Shown here piece by piece: positions 42,419-51,246 of a DNA stretch of 64,000 bases. The first letter of the stretch is position 1. Every line of letters begins with the position of its first letter. The notes under the pieces are model-generated. The model was not told the DNA's origin. It made no database searches and worked only from the letters and a program-made list of their open reading frames with translations. The stretch lies in the NCBI GenBank assembly GCA_017475265.1, contig JAFVFY010000129.1:1-64000 (forward strand), in the 5' to 3' direction. The DNA is from Prevotella sp. Its GTDB lineage: Bacteria; Bacteroidota; Bacteroidia; Bacteroidales; Bacteroidaceae. The position numbers and the translations under genes are program-made.

Positions 42419-43453
42419 ATGGAGTTTACAGCAAAACAAATCGCCGAGATGATTGGCGGACGAATTGAAGGCAACGAGAATGCCGCAGTACACACCTTTG
42501 CAAAGATTGAGGAGGGACAGGAAGGCGCATTGTCATTTCTCTCGAACCCGAAATATAAGCACTTCCTCTACGACACCCATTCAAGCATCGTGCTCATCAA
42601 CGATGACCTCCAGCTGGAGCAGCCCGTGACGACCACACTCATCCGCGTGCCCGATGCCTACGAGGCCGTGGCCAAGCTGCTGCAAATCTACGAGAGCATC
42701 AAGCCCCGCAAGACGGGCGTAGACACGCTGGCCTTCGTCTCACCGAAAGCCACCATCGGCAAGGATGTCTACATCGGTCCCTTTGCCTGCATCGGCGACG
42801 GGGCAGTCATCGGCGATGGCACACAGATATACCCCAACGTCGTCATCGGCGAGGGAGTGACTATCGGCCAGAAATGTCTGCTCTACCCCAACGTCACCAT
42901 CTATCAGGGCTGTAAGCTCGGCAATGCCGTCACCATCCATGCTGGAAGCGTCATAGGTGCCGATGGCTTCGGCTTCGCGCCTGGCACAGAGGGCTACGAC
43001 AAGATTCCGCAGATTGGCATCGTCATCATCGAGGACAACGTCGAGATAGGTGCTAACACCTGCATCGACCGCTCCACCATGGGAGCCACCGTCATACACC
43101 GTGGCGTAAAGCTCGACAACCTTATCCAGGTGGCTCACAACTGCGAGATTGGCGAGAACACCGTCATGTCTGCTCAGGTAGGAATGGCAGGAAGCACCAA
43201 GATTGGCCAGTGGTGCATGGTAGGCGGACAGGCTGGCTTCGCAGGCCATATCCATGTTGCCGACAAGACCTTCGTTGGCGCACAATGTGGCGTCATCAGC
43301 AACACCAAGGGCAACGAGCAGCTCATCGGCTCGCCCGCCATGGAGCCCAAGACCTACTTCCGAGGCATGGCCATATTAAAACACCTGCCAGACATGTACC
43401 GTGAACTGGCACAGTTGAAAAGGCAGGTGGAAGAGATGCAAAACTCCAAATAA
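42419..43453 (+). CDS. lpxD: UDP-3-O-acylglucosamine N-acyltransferase
   Basis: A 344-residue lipid A enzyme. The N-terminal uridine-binding domain contains [20 protein letters not shown]; the left-handed beta-helix has many hexapeptide repeats ([20 protein letters not shown]); [20 protein letters not shown] and [20 protein letters not shown] carry the catalytic His region. The C-terminal helix is [16 protein letters not shown]. Full length. In many Bacteroidetes lpxD is followed by lpxC/fabZ and lpxA; here it is followed by a convergent toxin-antitoxin pair, so it stands alone. A short AAATCG repeat precedes it. Confidence 0.94.
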   Translation: MEFTAKQIAEMIGGRIEGNENAAVHTFAKIEEGQEGALSFLSNPKYKHFLYDTHSSIVLINDDLQLEQPVTTTLIRVPDAYEAVAKLLQIYESIKPRKTGVDTLAFVSPKATIGKDVYIGPFACIGDGAVIGDGTQIYPNVVIGEGVTIGQKCLLYPNVTIYQGCKLGNAVTIHAGSVIGADGFGFAPGTEGYDKIPQIGIVIIEDNVEIGANTCIDRSTMGATVIHRGVKLDNLIQVAHNCEIGENTVMSAQVGMAGSTKIGQWCMVGGQAGFAGHIHVADKTFVGAQCGVISNTKGNEQLIGSPAMEPKTYFRGMAILKHLPDMYRELAQLKRQVEEMQNSK

Positions 43454-43491
43454 AGTGAATATTGTTACCTTTTGAGGCTGGTTGGGAGTAC

Positions 43492-43767
43492 CTAAATCCC
43501 GAACAGCTCGTGGTGTGTGCCGAGACGCAGGAGTTTGATGGTGTTGGTGGCTTTGTCAATCCAGATGAGCAGGAAGTCGTCTTCAATGTGGCACTCCATG
43601 CAGCCTTCGTATTCGCCGTGAAGCTTGTGCGGGTGGTTCTCAGCAGGTACGCGCCCGTGCCGATTCATATACCTGATGATTTCTCCCAGGGCGTGTATTT
43701 TATCGGCTTGGTGCTTGTACCGCTTCAGGTCTTTCTTGAACTTCCCCGATTGTATGATGGTTGTCAT
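43492..43767 (-). CDS. YafQ/RelE family toxin
   Basis: A 91-residue mRNA interferase-like toxin: FKKDLKRYKHQADKIHALGE at the N-terminus and HKLHGEYEGCMECHIEDDFL, LIWIDKATNTIKLLRLGTHH at the end, the pattern of YafQ (type II). The conserved His and basic residues for ribosome-dependent mRNA cutting are present. It starts four bases inside the antitoxin gene, as in most such pairs. Confidence 0.9.
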   Translation of the reverse strand: MTTIIQSGKFKKDLKRYKHQADKIHALGEIIRYMNRHGRVPAENHPHKLHGEYEGCMECHIEDDFLLIWIDKATNTIKLLRLGTHHELFGI

Positions 43768-44018
43768 AGACTGGCGACGTACTCCTCAAAGTGTTCAATC
43801 TGATAGGGTGTCAGCTCTTCCATTTCCACGCCAGAGCGTGCCTCCTCGATGGCGGCGAGTGTGTCGGCGTTTGGCCTTTTGTACATTCCGTCGAGGATAT
43901 ACTCGCCAGCGAGCGCGCTGAGGCTCCAGCCAATGCGCTTAGCCTCTTTCCTTATGTAGTCGGCCTCGAACTGTGGGAGGGTGACCGTCATTCTCACTTT
44001 CCTTGCTGTAGTGTTCAT
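43764..44018 (-). CDS. RelB/DinJ-like antitoxin
   Basis: An 84-residue partner with a basic beta-strand start KVRMTVTLPQFEADYIRKEA (ribbon-helix-helix type) and acidic C-terminus (MEELTPYQIEHFEEYVASL) fit for binding the toxin. First gene of the pair, with promoter at 44059. It probably represses its own promoter. Confidence 0.82.
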   Translation of the reverse strand: MNTTARKVRMTVTLPQFEADYIRKEAKRIGWSLSALAGEYILDGMYKRPNADTLAAIEEARSGVEMEELTPYQIEHFEEYVASL

Positions 44019-44058
44019 ATTATATTCGATTTAAAGGCATATCTGATTAACTACGGTG

Positions 44059-44066
44059 CAAAGGTA
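44059..44066 (-). promoter_or_regulatory. Promoter for the toxin-antitoxin pair
   Basis: TACCTTTG on the minus strand, 41 bases before the antitoxin ATG. Confidence 0.6.
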
Positions 44067-44115
44067 GTTATTTTTGTTGTAATCTCCAAATTTGTGGGGG
44101 AATTTTATCTACAAG

Positions 44116-44191
44116 TGGAGCGGAATACGGGACTCGAACCCGCGACCCTCGGCTTGGGAAGCCAATGCTCTACCAACTGAGCTAATTCCGC
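44116..44191 (-). tRNA. tRNA-Gly (anticodon CCC)
   Basis: The minus strand folds as a full cloverleaf: acceptor GCGGAAT/ATTCCGC, D-arm AGCTCAGTTGGTAGAGC, anticodon loop TTCCCAA (CCC, reads GGG), T-arm GCGGGTTCGAGTCCCGT. Discriminator T and an encoded CCA (44116-44118). 76 nt with CCA. Confidence 0.95.
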
Positions 44192-44237
44192 CTGTAAATC
44201 TAAAAAGAAAGGAACAACGCTGTTCCCCTTGACTTTG

Positions 44238-44310
<73 letters not shown>

Positions 44311-44330
44311 ATTCCGCTCATTTGCGGCTG

Positions 44331-44338
44331 CAAAGGTA
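44331..44338 (-). promoter_or_regulatory. Promoter for the two tRNA genes
   Basis: TACCTTTG on the minus strand, 20 bases before the start of tRNA-Thr. Confidence 0.65.
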
Positions 44339-44432
44339 AGCATTTTTTCTATTCCCAACAAATTTTTCCTCGTTTTTTTTGAAAATAGATTAAAAAAGGA
44401 GTGCCGAAGCCCATTTTATGGAATATTATTCA

Positions 44433-44440
44433 TACCTTTG
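44433..44440 (+). promoter_or_regulatory. Promoter for the M15 peptidase gene
   Basis: TACCTTTG, 24 bases before the ATG at 44465. Confidence 0.6.
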
Positions 44441-44464
44441 CCACTCCTTACAATATTATTATAT

Positions 44465-45103
44465 ATGAGACATTTCATCTACCTGCTCCTTCTCATCTGT
44501 AGTCTGACCGCAACGGGTCAGGAAGCGGAGTCATTTCGCGTCGACACCCTCAGCGATGCCGTGTTCAGTCGTATGTTGGGCAAGAGCTATCCTGAGGGTT
44601 GTTCCGTAGCCCGTAGCGACCTGCGCCTTCTCAGCGTGCTCCACTACGATGCCAACGGATACACGATGAAAGGCCAGATGGTGTGCCATAAGTCCATCGC
44701 CTCCGACCTGCTCGACATCTTCCGCCAACTCTACGAAGCCCGCTACCCCATAGAACGCATGACGCTTATCGACGACTATGACGCTGACGACGAGCACTCT
44801 ATGACGGCCAACAACACCTCCTGCTTCTGCTACCGACCGATTGCGGGCAGCAAGCGGCTGTCGAAGCACGCCCAGGGACTGGCCGTAGACATCAACCCGC
44901 TGTACAACCCCTGTGTGAAGAAGAAATCCGACGGTAAGACCACCATCCAGCCCGCAGCAGGAGCACCCTATGCTGACCGCCGCAAGCCCTCACCCTACAA
45001 ATTGAAACGCGGCGACCTCTGTTATCGTCTGTTTGTGGAGCACGGTTTCCATTGGGGCGGAGAATGGAAAACCGTCAAGGACTACCAGCACTTTGAACGC
45101 TAG
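44465..45103 (+). CDS. Secreted M15 family peptidase (D-Ala-D-Ala carboxypeptidase-like)
   Basis: About 212 residues from the ATG at 44465, which opens the signal peptide MRHFIYLLLLICSLTATGQ; the upstream start at 44438 lies in the promoter. The zinc site is visible as SKHAQGLAVDINPLYNP (His...Asp) and EHGFHWGGEW (His), with NNTSCFCYRPIAGS before it. This fits the VanY/M15 group that cuts peptidoglycan peptides in the periplasm. It lacks any cell-wall-binding domain. Confidence 0.88.
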   Translation: MRHFIYLLLLICSLTATGQEAESFRVDTLSDAVFSRMLGKSYPEGCSVARSDLRLLSVLHYDANGYTMKGQMVCHKSIASDLLDIFRQLYEARYPIERMTLIDDYDADDEHSMTANNTSCFCYRPIAGSKRLSKHAQGLAVDINPLYNPCVKKKSDGKTTIQPAAGAPYADRRKPSPYKLKRGDLCYRLFVEHGFHWGGEWKTVKDYQHFER

Positions 45104-45137
45104 TTGGGGGAATAATACTGTTTCATAAGCCCCCCGC

Positions 45138-45836
45138 TTACTCGTAGTCATCGATGACGGCATTGGTGAAATCCATCATAGGTTTGGCTGCGCGGAATAT
45201 CCGCTCCATCTCGTCAAGCCATCCATCGCCCTCGAAAAACGTCTCAGGGACATGATGCCACATGCAGTAGTCCTTCAGTCGCAGATACTTAACATGCTCA
45301 TAGTCACGTGGAAAACCGCTAGGACATGATTTCAGCTTAGTCATGCCAAAGCCTTGCGGCGAACCCCAACTGGCATCCTCCGGCCCGTCGAAAAAACGGA
45401 GGAACTCCGCACTCTCTACACAGCGCAGCCAATCCGCCTCATTGGCCATTATTTCGTTGCGACAGGCAGTGAGGATGTTTGTAGGCAGCCAGTAGTTACC
45501 CACAGCCAGCACGCAGCCATCGGGTTCCACATGCATGTAGTACCCGCCACGAAGGGCTTTCTTCCCGTGGGCATTGAAGTAGGCTCCGAAATGGTTCTTA
45601 TATGGCGACTTGTCGGGCGAGAACCTTGTGTCGCGGTAGAAGCGGTAGGTGCAATCCTTCAGCGGCTGACGCGCTATGTCGGGGTCGAAGCCAATGATGC
45701 GCCCACGCGCCTTCTCCACAGCCGTCTCCCACTCACGCCGGGCAGCGTCGTAGGCTGCGCGATGCTCCTGAAACCATGCACGGTTGTTGTTAGCCATCAC
45801 GTCGCGCAGAAAAGAAATAATAAGCTTTATGTCCAT
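45138..45836 (-). CDS. DUF2461 family protein
   Basis: A 232-residue protein of the DUF2461/TIGR02453 family: SFLRDVMANNNRAWFQEHRA, YRFYRDTRFSPDKSPYKNHF and GGYYMHVEPDGCVLAVGNYW are the family signatures. Cytoplasmic, no known function. Convergent with the M15 gene (34 bases apart) and divergent from the DUF4301 gene. Confidence 0.9.
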   Translation of the reverse strand: MDIKLIISFLRDVMANNNRAWFQEHRAAYDAARREWETAVEKARGRIIGFDPDIARQPLKDCTYRFYRDTRFSPDKSPYKNHFGAYFNAHGKKALRGGYYMHVEPDGCVLAVGNYWLPTNILTACRNEIMANEADWLRCVESAEFLRFFDGPEDASWGSPQGFGMTKLKSCPSGFPRDYEHVKYLRLKDYCMWHHVPETFFEGDGWLDEMERIFRAAKPMMDFTNAVIDDYE

Positions 45837-45886
45837 GCAATTTTCTTTTTAACAACTTTTATAACGTCTATATCTGTGAAAAATTG

Positions 45887-45894
45887 TACCTTTG
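45887..45894 (+). promoter_or_regulatory. Promoter for the DUF4301 gene
   Basis: TACCTTTG, 35 bases before the ATG at 45930. Confidence 0.6.
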
Positions 45895-45929
45895 TCGGCA
45901 AATTGCGTTAAACCTTAAAGATAATCATT

Positions 45930-47432
45930 ATGTTACAGGAAAAAGACCTAAAGCAGATTGCCCAGCGTGGCATTAGCGAAGAGCAAATCAAGACCCAGTT
46001 ACACCAGTTTGAGACAGGCTTCCCCTTCCTTAAACTCGAAGCCGCAGCAGCCGTAGGACGTGGCATCGTGGCCCCAACGGAGGCAGAGCGCAAGCAGTAC
46101 GTCAGCGCATGGGAGCAGTATAAGGCCGCCGGACGCCGCATCGTGAAGTTCGTTCCTGCCAGTGGTGCCGCCAGCCGCATGTTCAAGAACATGTTCGCCT
46201 TTGTAGACGCCCCCTACGATGTGCCCACTACCGACTTCGAGAAGAAATATTTCGACGAGATAGAGAAGTTTGCCTTCTACGACGCGCTCGATGCCGCCTG
46301 CCAGAAGAATGAGGGCAAGGGCATCAAAGCCCTGATGGCCGAAGGCAATTACAAGGCCGTGGCTGCCAACATGCTCCGTAAGGAAGGCCTGAACTACGGC
46401 CAGCTGCCCAAGGGCATGTTGCTCTTCCACAAGTATGCCGAGGGAGCCCGCACACCGATGGAGGAGCACCTCGTCGAGGGAGCCCTCTATGCCGCCAGCA
46501 ATGGTGAGGCCCACGTGCACTTCACCGTCTCGCACGACCATCTGGAGTTCTTCAAGCAGAAGGTGGCCGAGAAGGCCGACGGCTTCGCACAGAAGTATGG
46601 CATCAAGTACGACATCACCTTCTCCGAGCAGAAACCCTCTACCGACACCCTCGCCGCCAACACCGACAACACCCCCTTCCGCGAGGACGACGGCTCGTTG
46701 CTCTTCCGTCCAGGAGGCCACGGCGCACTCATCGAGAACCTCAACGAGATTGAAGCCGACGTGGTGTTCATCAAGAACATAGACAATGTGGTGCCCGACC
46801 GTCTGAAGCCCGAGACCGTAGAGTGGAAGCAGGTCATCGCCGGCGTGCTCGTCACCCTGCAGCAGAAAGCCTTCGACTACCTGCGCATCCTCGACCACGG
46901 TGCCACCGATGCCCAGCTACAGGAGATAGCACAATTTGTAAAGGACTGCCTGTGCGTAGACCCGAAGGACAATGTGGTCGACGCTGGCTACCTGCGCAGC
47001 AAGCTGGACCGCCCCATGCGCGTCTGTGGTGTGGTGAAGAACGTGGGCGAGCCTGGAGGAGGCCCCTTCCTCACCTACAATCAGGACGGCACCGTCTCGC
47101 TGCAGATTCTCGAGAGCTCACAGATTGACACCAACAACGAGGAGTACATGAAGATGTTCACCCAGGGCACCCACTTCAACCCCGTAGACCTTGTCTGCGC
47201 CGTGAAAGACTATCTGGGTAAGCCCTATCATCTGCCCGACTTCGTGGACAAGACCACCGGCTTCATCTCCTCGAAATCGAAGGGTGGAAAGGAACTGAAA
47301 GCCCTCGAGCTGCCCGGTCTCTGGAACGGAGCCATGAGCGACTGGAGTACCGTCTTCGTAGAAGTTCCCCTCGGAACCTTCAACCCCGTGAAGACCGTCA
47401 ACGACCTGCTCCGCCCGCAGCATCAGGGATAA
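45930..47432 (+). CDS. DUF4301 family protein (nucleotidyltransferase-like)
   Basis: A 500-residue Bacteroidetes protein. RRIVKFVPASGAASRMFKNM looks like the nucleotide-binding loop of sugar nucleotidyltransferases, and HVHFTVSHDHLEFFKQKVAE and RPGGHGALIENLNEIEADVV, then FIKNIDNVVPD, resemble the GT-A-like core of UDP-sugar pyrophosphorylases. A uridylyl- or guanylyltransferase role is inferred only. Full-length frame with strongly biased codon use, suggesting good expression. Followed by a terminator at 47534. Confidence 0.88.
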   Translation: MLQEKDLKQIAQRGISEEQIKTQLHQFETGFPFLKLEAAAAVGRGIVAPTEAERKQYVSAWEQYKAAGRRIVKFVPASGAASRMFKNMFAFVDAPYDVPTTDFEKKYFDEIEKFAFYDALDAACQKNEGKGIKALMAEGNYKAVAANMLRKEGLNYGQLPKGMLLFHKYAEGARTPMEEHLVEGALYAASNGEAHVHFTVSHDHLEFFKQKVAEKADGFAQKYGIKYDITFSEQKPSTDTLAANTDNTPFREDDGSLLFRPGGHGALIENLNEIEADVVFIKNIDNVVPDRLKPETVEWKQVIAGVLVTLQQKAFDYLRILDHGATDAQLQEIAQFVKDCLCVDPKDNVVDAGYLRSKLDRPMRVCGVVKNVGEPGGGPFLTYNQDGTVSLQILESSQIDTNNEEYMKMFTQGTHFNPVDLVCAVKDYLGKPYHLPDFVDKTTGFISSKSKGGKELKALELPGLWNGAMSDWSTVFVEVPLGTFNPVKTVNDLLRPQHQG

Positions 47433-47533
47433 GCCCACAGGCCAAACCTACCGACTAAGCTGAGCCAACCAGCTGACATCGACTCATTATTGATACGTCC
47501 GAAAGAAGATAAGAAGATAATCTAGAAATAATC

Positions 47534-47566
47534 CCGCAATTCTTTTGTGAGTTGCGGTATTTTTTT
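47534..47566 (+). terminator. Intrinsic terminator after the DUF4301 gene
   Basis: CCGCAATTC (47534-47542) pairs with GAGTTGCGG (47549-47557) with one G-T wobble and a 6-nt loop, followed by TATTTTTTT. Confidence 0.82.
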
Positions 47567-47598
47567 GCTCCGTGTGGTGATAAATATCTCAAAAAATG

Positions 47599-47950
47599 TT
47601 AATCGATTTCGTCGTCAGTTGGTATGGAATAGTTCCTCCACTTTATGTCCGAGGTGTAGCACGCAGCTATCTTGACCAATCTGTCGAACAAATCGTACTT
47701 AGGGTCGTTTGAGTCCCTGAAGAACCTGCGATTGAACTTCCAGCAGAACTCATTGAGGTAGAGTTGCAAGAATTGCCTGTCAACTTCGCCATGAATTGCT
47801 GCTATCCCGTTTTTACATCTGCCTATCACGATATGTACCCACGGGAGGTTCGTCTTGACGACTTTGTCCACATCGTATTCCGTGTAAGGCACATGCTTTT
47901 TGAAGAAATCCTTGAAATTGACATGGGAAGACGATCCGTCTGTAGCAGGG
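47599..47950 (-). pseudogene. ISXO2/IS1595-type transposase remnant
   Basis: The minus strand reads, from about 47945, TDGSSSHVNFKDFFKKHVPY and then LPWVHIVIGRCKNGIAAIHG and LNEFCWKFNRRFF, the last third of the ISXO2-like transposase domain with its DDE-region Asp, the WVH(I/V)xxxNxK-type segment (here GRCK) and the C-terminal NRR motif. The first two thirds, including the zinc-ribbon, are missing, a stop closes the frame upstream of about 47950, and no terminal inverted repeats were found. It is an old insertion-sequence scar between DUF4301 and the nucleoside-recognition gene. Confidence 0.8.
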
Positions 47951-48008
47951 TCGTTCGGGATTTAGAAAAGTTTAAATGCAAAGATAGTGATAATTACGGA
48001 ATTATTGC

Positions 48009-48016
48009 TAACTTTG
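48009..48016 (+). promoter_or_regulatory. Promoter for the nucleoside-recognition gene
   Basis: TAACTTTG, 56 bases before the ATG at 48073. Confidence 0.6.
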
Positions 48017-48072
48017 CACCCGTATTTAGAAAAGTTCATCATGTAACACTAAATCATCATTCGTAAACAACT

Positions 48073-49305
48073 ATGGTTCTTAACTACATCTGGATAGCGT
48101 TTTTCATCATTGCCTTTGTGGTGGCGCTGGTGCGCTTGATTTTCTTTGGCGACTATGAAGTGTTCCCTGCGATGATGGACAGCACGTTCTCATCGTCGAA
48201 GACTGCGTTTGAGATTTCCCTGGGTCTTACGGGCGTGCTGGCCCTTTGGCTCGGCGTGATGAAGATTGGAGAGAAGGGCGGCGTGGTGAATGTGCTGGCC
48301 CGTCTGCTCTCTCCGCTGTTCGCAAAGCTCTTCCCCGACATCCCGAAAGGACACCCCGTGACGGGGAGCATCTTCATGAACATCGCCGCCAACATGCTCG
48401 GGCTGGACAATGCCGCCACACCCTTAGGTCTGAAGGCTATGGAACAGCTGCAGGAACTGAATAAGGATAAGGAGACGGCCACCAATCCGATGATTATGTT
48501 CCTCGTGCTGAACACCAGCGGCCTGACGCTCATCCCCGTGAGCATCCTCGTCTACCGTGCCCAGCAGGGGGCGGCACAGCCTACGGATGTCTTCATACCG
48601 ATACTCCTGGCCACGTTCTTCTCTACTATCGTGGGCGTGCTCGTCACCTCGATTTGGCAACGCATCAACCTCTTTAACCGCGTCATCATCGGAACTCTTG
48701 GCGGGGCCTGTCTGCTTGTCTCGGCTATCATCTGGGGATTCAGTCAGCTCGATGGCGAGACGATGAACACGGTGAGTACTACGGTGGCCAACATCCTGCT
48801 GATGACTATCATCGTGGCCTTCATCCTATCCGGCATGAGGAAGCGCGTCAATGTCTACGATGCATTCATCGACGGGGCAAAGGATGGTTTCCAGACGGCG
48901 GTACGTATCATCCCCTACCTCGTGGCCATCCTCGTGGCTATCGGCGTGTTCCGGGCCTCGGGAGCTATGGACTATCTCATCGACGGTGTTGCCAACGGCG
49001 TCAAGGCCTGTGGCATCGATGCCGACTGGGTGGCTGCCTTGCCTACAGCGCTTATGAAACCCCTGAGCGGTAGCGGAGCACGTGGCATGATGGTCGACGC
49101 CATGCAGACCTACGGTGCCGACTCCTTCGTGGGTCGTCTGAGTTGCATCTTCCAGGGTTCGACAGACACCACGTTCTATATCCTTGCTGTTTACTTTGGC
49201 TCTGTGGGCGTACGTCACACACGCCATGCCGTAGCCTGTGGACTACTGGCAGACCTTGCCGGCATCATTGCCGCCATAGCCATCTGCTACCTGTTCTTCT
49301 CATGA
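48073..49305 (+). CDS. Nucleoside recognition domain protein (fused SpmA/SpmB)
   Basis: A 410-residue inner-membrane protein with ten or so hydrophobic spans and two Gate/nucleoside-recognition domains. The SpmA half has SSKTAFEISLGLTGVLALWL and GSIFMNIAANMLGLDNAATP; the SpmB half has GFQTAVRIIPYLVAILVAIG and PLSGSGARGMMVDAMQTYGA, GSTDTTFYILAVYFGSVGVR. In sporulating Firmicutes the halves are separate spore maturation proteins; the fusion is normal in non-sporulating Bacteroidetes and may be a transporter. Its end overlaps the convergent HD gene by six bases. Confidence 0.92.
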   Translation: MVLNYIWIAFFIIAFVVALVRLIFFGDYEVFPAMMDSTFSSSKTAFEISLGLTGVLALWLGVMKIGEKGGVVNVLARLLSPLFAKLFPDIPKGHPVTGSIFMNIAANMLGLDNAATPLGLKAMEQLQELNKDKETATNPMIMFLVLNTSGLTLIPVSILVYRAQQGAAQPTDVFIPILLATFFSTIVGVLVTSIWQRINLFNRVIIGTLGGACLLVSAIIWGFSQLDGETMNTVSTTVANILLMTIIVAFILSGMRKRVNVYDAFIDGAKDGFQTAVRIIPYLVAILVAIGVFRASGAMDYLIDGVANGVKACGIDADWVAALPTALMKPLSGSGARGMMVDAMQTYGADSFVGRLSCIFQGSTDTTFYILAVYFGSVGVRHTRHAVACGLLADLAGIIAAIAICYLFFS

Positions 49306-49836
49306 GAATAGGCTATGCCAGTGTAAGAAGCGTTCCACACCATCAAGGCCGAACTTTTCCAGGCTCTTGGCGGTCTGCTCGGCGGTGAGCAGTCTTTGTG
49401 GGTGGCTCTTAGAGTAGAACTTGTCGGCATAGCATATTAGCTGCTCCTCCAGCGTCTCCGGCAGATAGTCGGCCAATGGCAGGGGCAGTTGTCGTTCTTC
49501 TATCTGCTGTCGGGTAAGGCCAGCTCCGGTATGTCGCTCACAGACACGGGCATGACGGGGAAACCCTTCCTCACGAAGCACACGCCCACCGATGAGTCCG
49601 TGACAAAGATAAGGCGAATCACCATGACAGTAGATGCCCGGCGCATCGCACCAGCGGATGCCAATGTCATGGAGCATGGCGGCTTCCTCCACAAACTGAC
49701 GGTCTAACGACAACTCTGGATGACGGTCACAGCACTCCAGACAACGATTGGCCACCTGACGACTATGGAGCAACAGCAACTGGCGCAGCTCGTCGTCGTC
49801 AGGATAATACTTCTCTATGATTTTATTGTAATCCAT
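49300..49836 (-). CDS. HD domain phosphohydrolase
   Basis: A 178-residue protein with the HD signature: LLLHSRQVANRCLECCDRH (first His), EEAAMLHDIGIRWCDAPGIY (HDIG) and CERHTGAGLTRQQIEERQLP, then LICYADKFYSKS (last Asp). This is the small HDIG group active on nucleotides or phosphates; substrate unknown. Likely last gene of the minus-strand series from the porin gene, separated from lacI-type gene by an inverted-array element. Confidence 0.88.
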   Translation of the reverse strand: MDYNKIIEKYYPDDDELRQLLLLHSRQVANRCLECCDRHPELSLDRQFVEEAAMLHDIGIRWCDAPGIYCHGDSPYLCHGLIGGRVLREEGFPRHARVCERHTGAGLTRQQIEERQLPLPLADYLPETLEEQLICYADKFYSKSHPQRLLTAEQTAKSLEKFGLDGVERFLHWHSLFS

Positions 49837-49845
49837 ATTGATAAA

Positions 49846-49972
49846 GGGGAGTGAAGGGGGAGTGAAGGGGGAGTGAAGGGGGAGTGAAGGGGGAGTGAAA
49901 GGGACGATACCTTCTTTCTCAGTTTATGGGGACAGCAAAAGTATTGTCCCTTTCACTCCCCTTTCACTCCCC
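49846..49972. repeat. Inverted-array element A (GGGAGTGAA arms, 40-nt core)
   Basis: The left arm has five GGGGGAGTGAA units and ends GAAAGGGAC (49897-49905). A 40-nt core (49906-49945) contains CTTCTTTCTCAGTTTATGG. The right arm starts GTCCCTTTC (49946-49954) and continues ACTCCCCTTTCACTCCCC. The arms are complementary, so RNA would form a long hairpin. The core differs at only two positions from that of the element at 52078. It fills the space between the HD and LacI genes. Confidence 0.93.
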
Positions 49973-49980
49973 TTAAAATA

Positions 49981-51045
49981 CTATCCGATGTTCGTTCGGC
50001 GGTAGAAATCAATGTTCTCCTTGGTGAGCAGCTCGATGGGCATGTAGTTGACGGGAGTGACTTCGTGTTTCAGCACGATGGCCTGGAAGAGCGTCTCCAC
50101 GCAGGAGTAACCCTGGAGGTAGGCATGCTGGGCAATGAGGAACGAGATGCTGCCCTGCCGCACGCACTCCGCGTTCTTTGGCACCATGTCGTAGCCCATG
50201 ATTTGGATGTTCCGGCGGTTCTTTCGCAGGAGATAGTCGCCGACGAGGTGGGCCTTCGAGTTGAACGTAATGCAATGGTGCACATGAGGATGGGCCTGAA
50301 AGAACTCGTCAAGAATCTCGTCGAACGTCTCCTTCGGCTGTCCCAGTGGGAGGTTCACCTCTGTAATCTCAATCTCTGGGAAGTGATCCCTCATGTAATG
50401 CCGGAAGCCAGTCTCACGGTTCGACTGCTGCTTGGAGCCGATGTGTCCGTCCTTGAGCTGCTTCATCACCATGATTTCCTTCTCCTTCGACGCGATGAGC
50501 ATCATCATGCGGGCGGCGAAGTAGCCACTTTGGAAGGAGTCCTGACCGAAGAACGCCAGCGGCTTCAGGTCGGGCAGGTAGGAGTCGAGGAGAATGAAGG
50601 GCACGCCGCGCTCGGTCAGCTCATCGGTAAAGTTACGTGTCACCTCCAGCTTTGCCGGCACGACAATGACGCCATCCACCTTTTCTGCCAGACAATCGGC
50701 AGCGGCCTTGATGAACGTCGGGGCGTTGAAACGCTCGTAGTAAAGTAAGCGCAACGTGATGTGAAAGTCGCGACGATGCTTTGTGGCGGCCTGCACGCCC
50801 TCTTCTATCTCGTCCCAGTAGGCCTCGCTGTCGTGCTGGGGGATGATGCAGACGAAAGTGTAGTCCTTGTTGTAGGCCAGCGCCGAGGCGTACATATTGG
50901 GCTGATAGTCCATCTCTGAGAGCGCCTGCTCCACCTTCTCTCGTGCCGTCTTCGACACATTGGGACGTTCATGGAGCACACGGTCCACGGTGCCCACACT
51001 TACTCCTGCCCTTTCGGCAATGTCCTTTATCCTGATTTTGTCCAT
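49981..51045 (-). CDS. LacI family transcriptional regulator
   Basis: About 354 residues from the ATG at 51045; a longer frame up to 51144 is rejected because its extra residues come from a repeat element. The helix-turn-helix is KIRIKDIAERAGVSVGTVDR followed by the hinge; the periplasmic-binding-like domain contains YTFVCIIPQHDSEAYWDEIE and VDGVIVVPAKLEVT, and ends near IQIMGYDMVPKNAECVRQG. It probably senses a sugar or sugar acid. A link to the uxuA/uxaB uronate genes in this window is possible but nothing in the sequence shows it. Confidence 0.92.
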   Translation of the reverse strand: MDKIRIKDIAERAGVSVGTVDRVLHERPNVSKTAREKVEQALSEMDYQPNMYASALAYNKDYTFVCIIPQHDSEAYWDEIEEGVQAATKHRRDFHITLRLLYYERFNAPTFIKAAADCLAEKVDGVIVVPAKLEVTRNFTDELTERGVPFILLDSYLPDLKPLAFFGQDSFQSGYFAARMMMLIASKEKEIMVMKQLKDGHIGSKQQSNRETGFRHYMRDHFPEIEITEVNLPLGQPKETFDEILDEFFQAHPHVHHCITFNSKAHLVGDYLLRKNRRNIQIMGYDMVPKNAECVRQGSISFLIAQHAYLQGYSCVETLFQAIVLKHEVTPVNYMPIELLTKENIDFYRRTNIG

Positions 51046-51059
51046 ATTTCTTTCTTTTT

Positions 51060-51240
51060 GGGGAGTGAAAGGGGAGTGATGGGGGGAGTGAAGGGGGAGT
51101 GAAAGGGACGAATGTCTTGCTGGTAGTATAGAATACCATAACACTCACTTCTATTAACTTAATGTTGTTGTCAGTCTAATAATATAAGTATCGTCCCTTT
51201 CACTCCTCTTTAACTCCCCCTTCACTCCCCTTTCACTCCC
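51060..51240. repeat. Inverted-array element B (same arms, different 79-nt core)
   Basis: Left arm of four GGGAGTGA units ending GAAAGGGACGA (51101-51111), core 51112-51190 unlike that of elements A and C, right arm starting TCGTCCCTTTC (51191-51201) and ending CTTTCACTCCC. It occupies the whole spacer between the panB stop (51247) and the LacI-gene start (51045), so any transcript running from panB into the regulator gene would fold here. Confidence 0.92.
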
Positions 51241-51246
51241 ATAAAA

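Noticed and set aside
51046-51144. N-terminal extension of the LacI-type regulator
   Set aside because: The extra residues (SLPLHSPHHSPFTPQ) are read from a repeat element, and the conserved helix-turn-helix starts right after the ATG at 51045.
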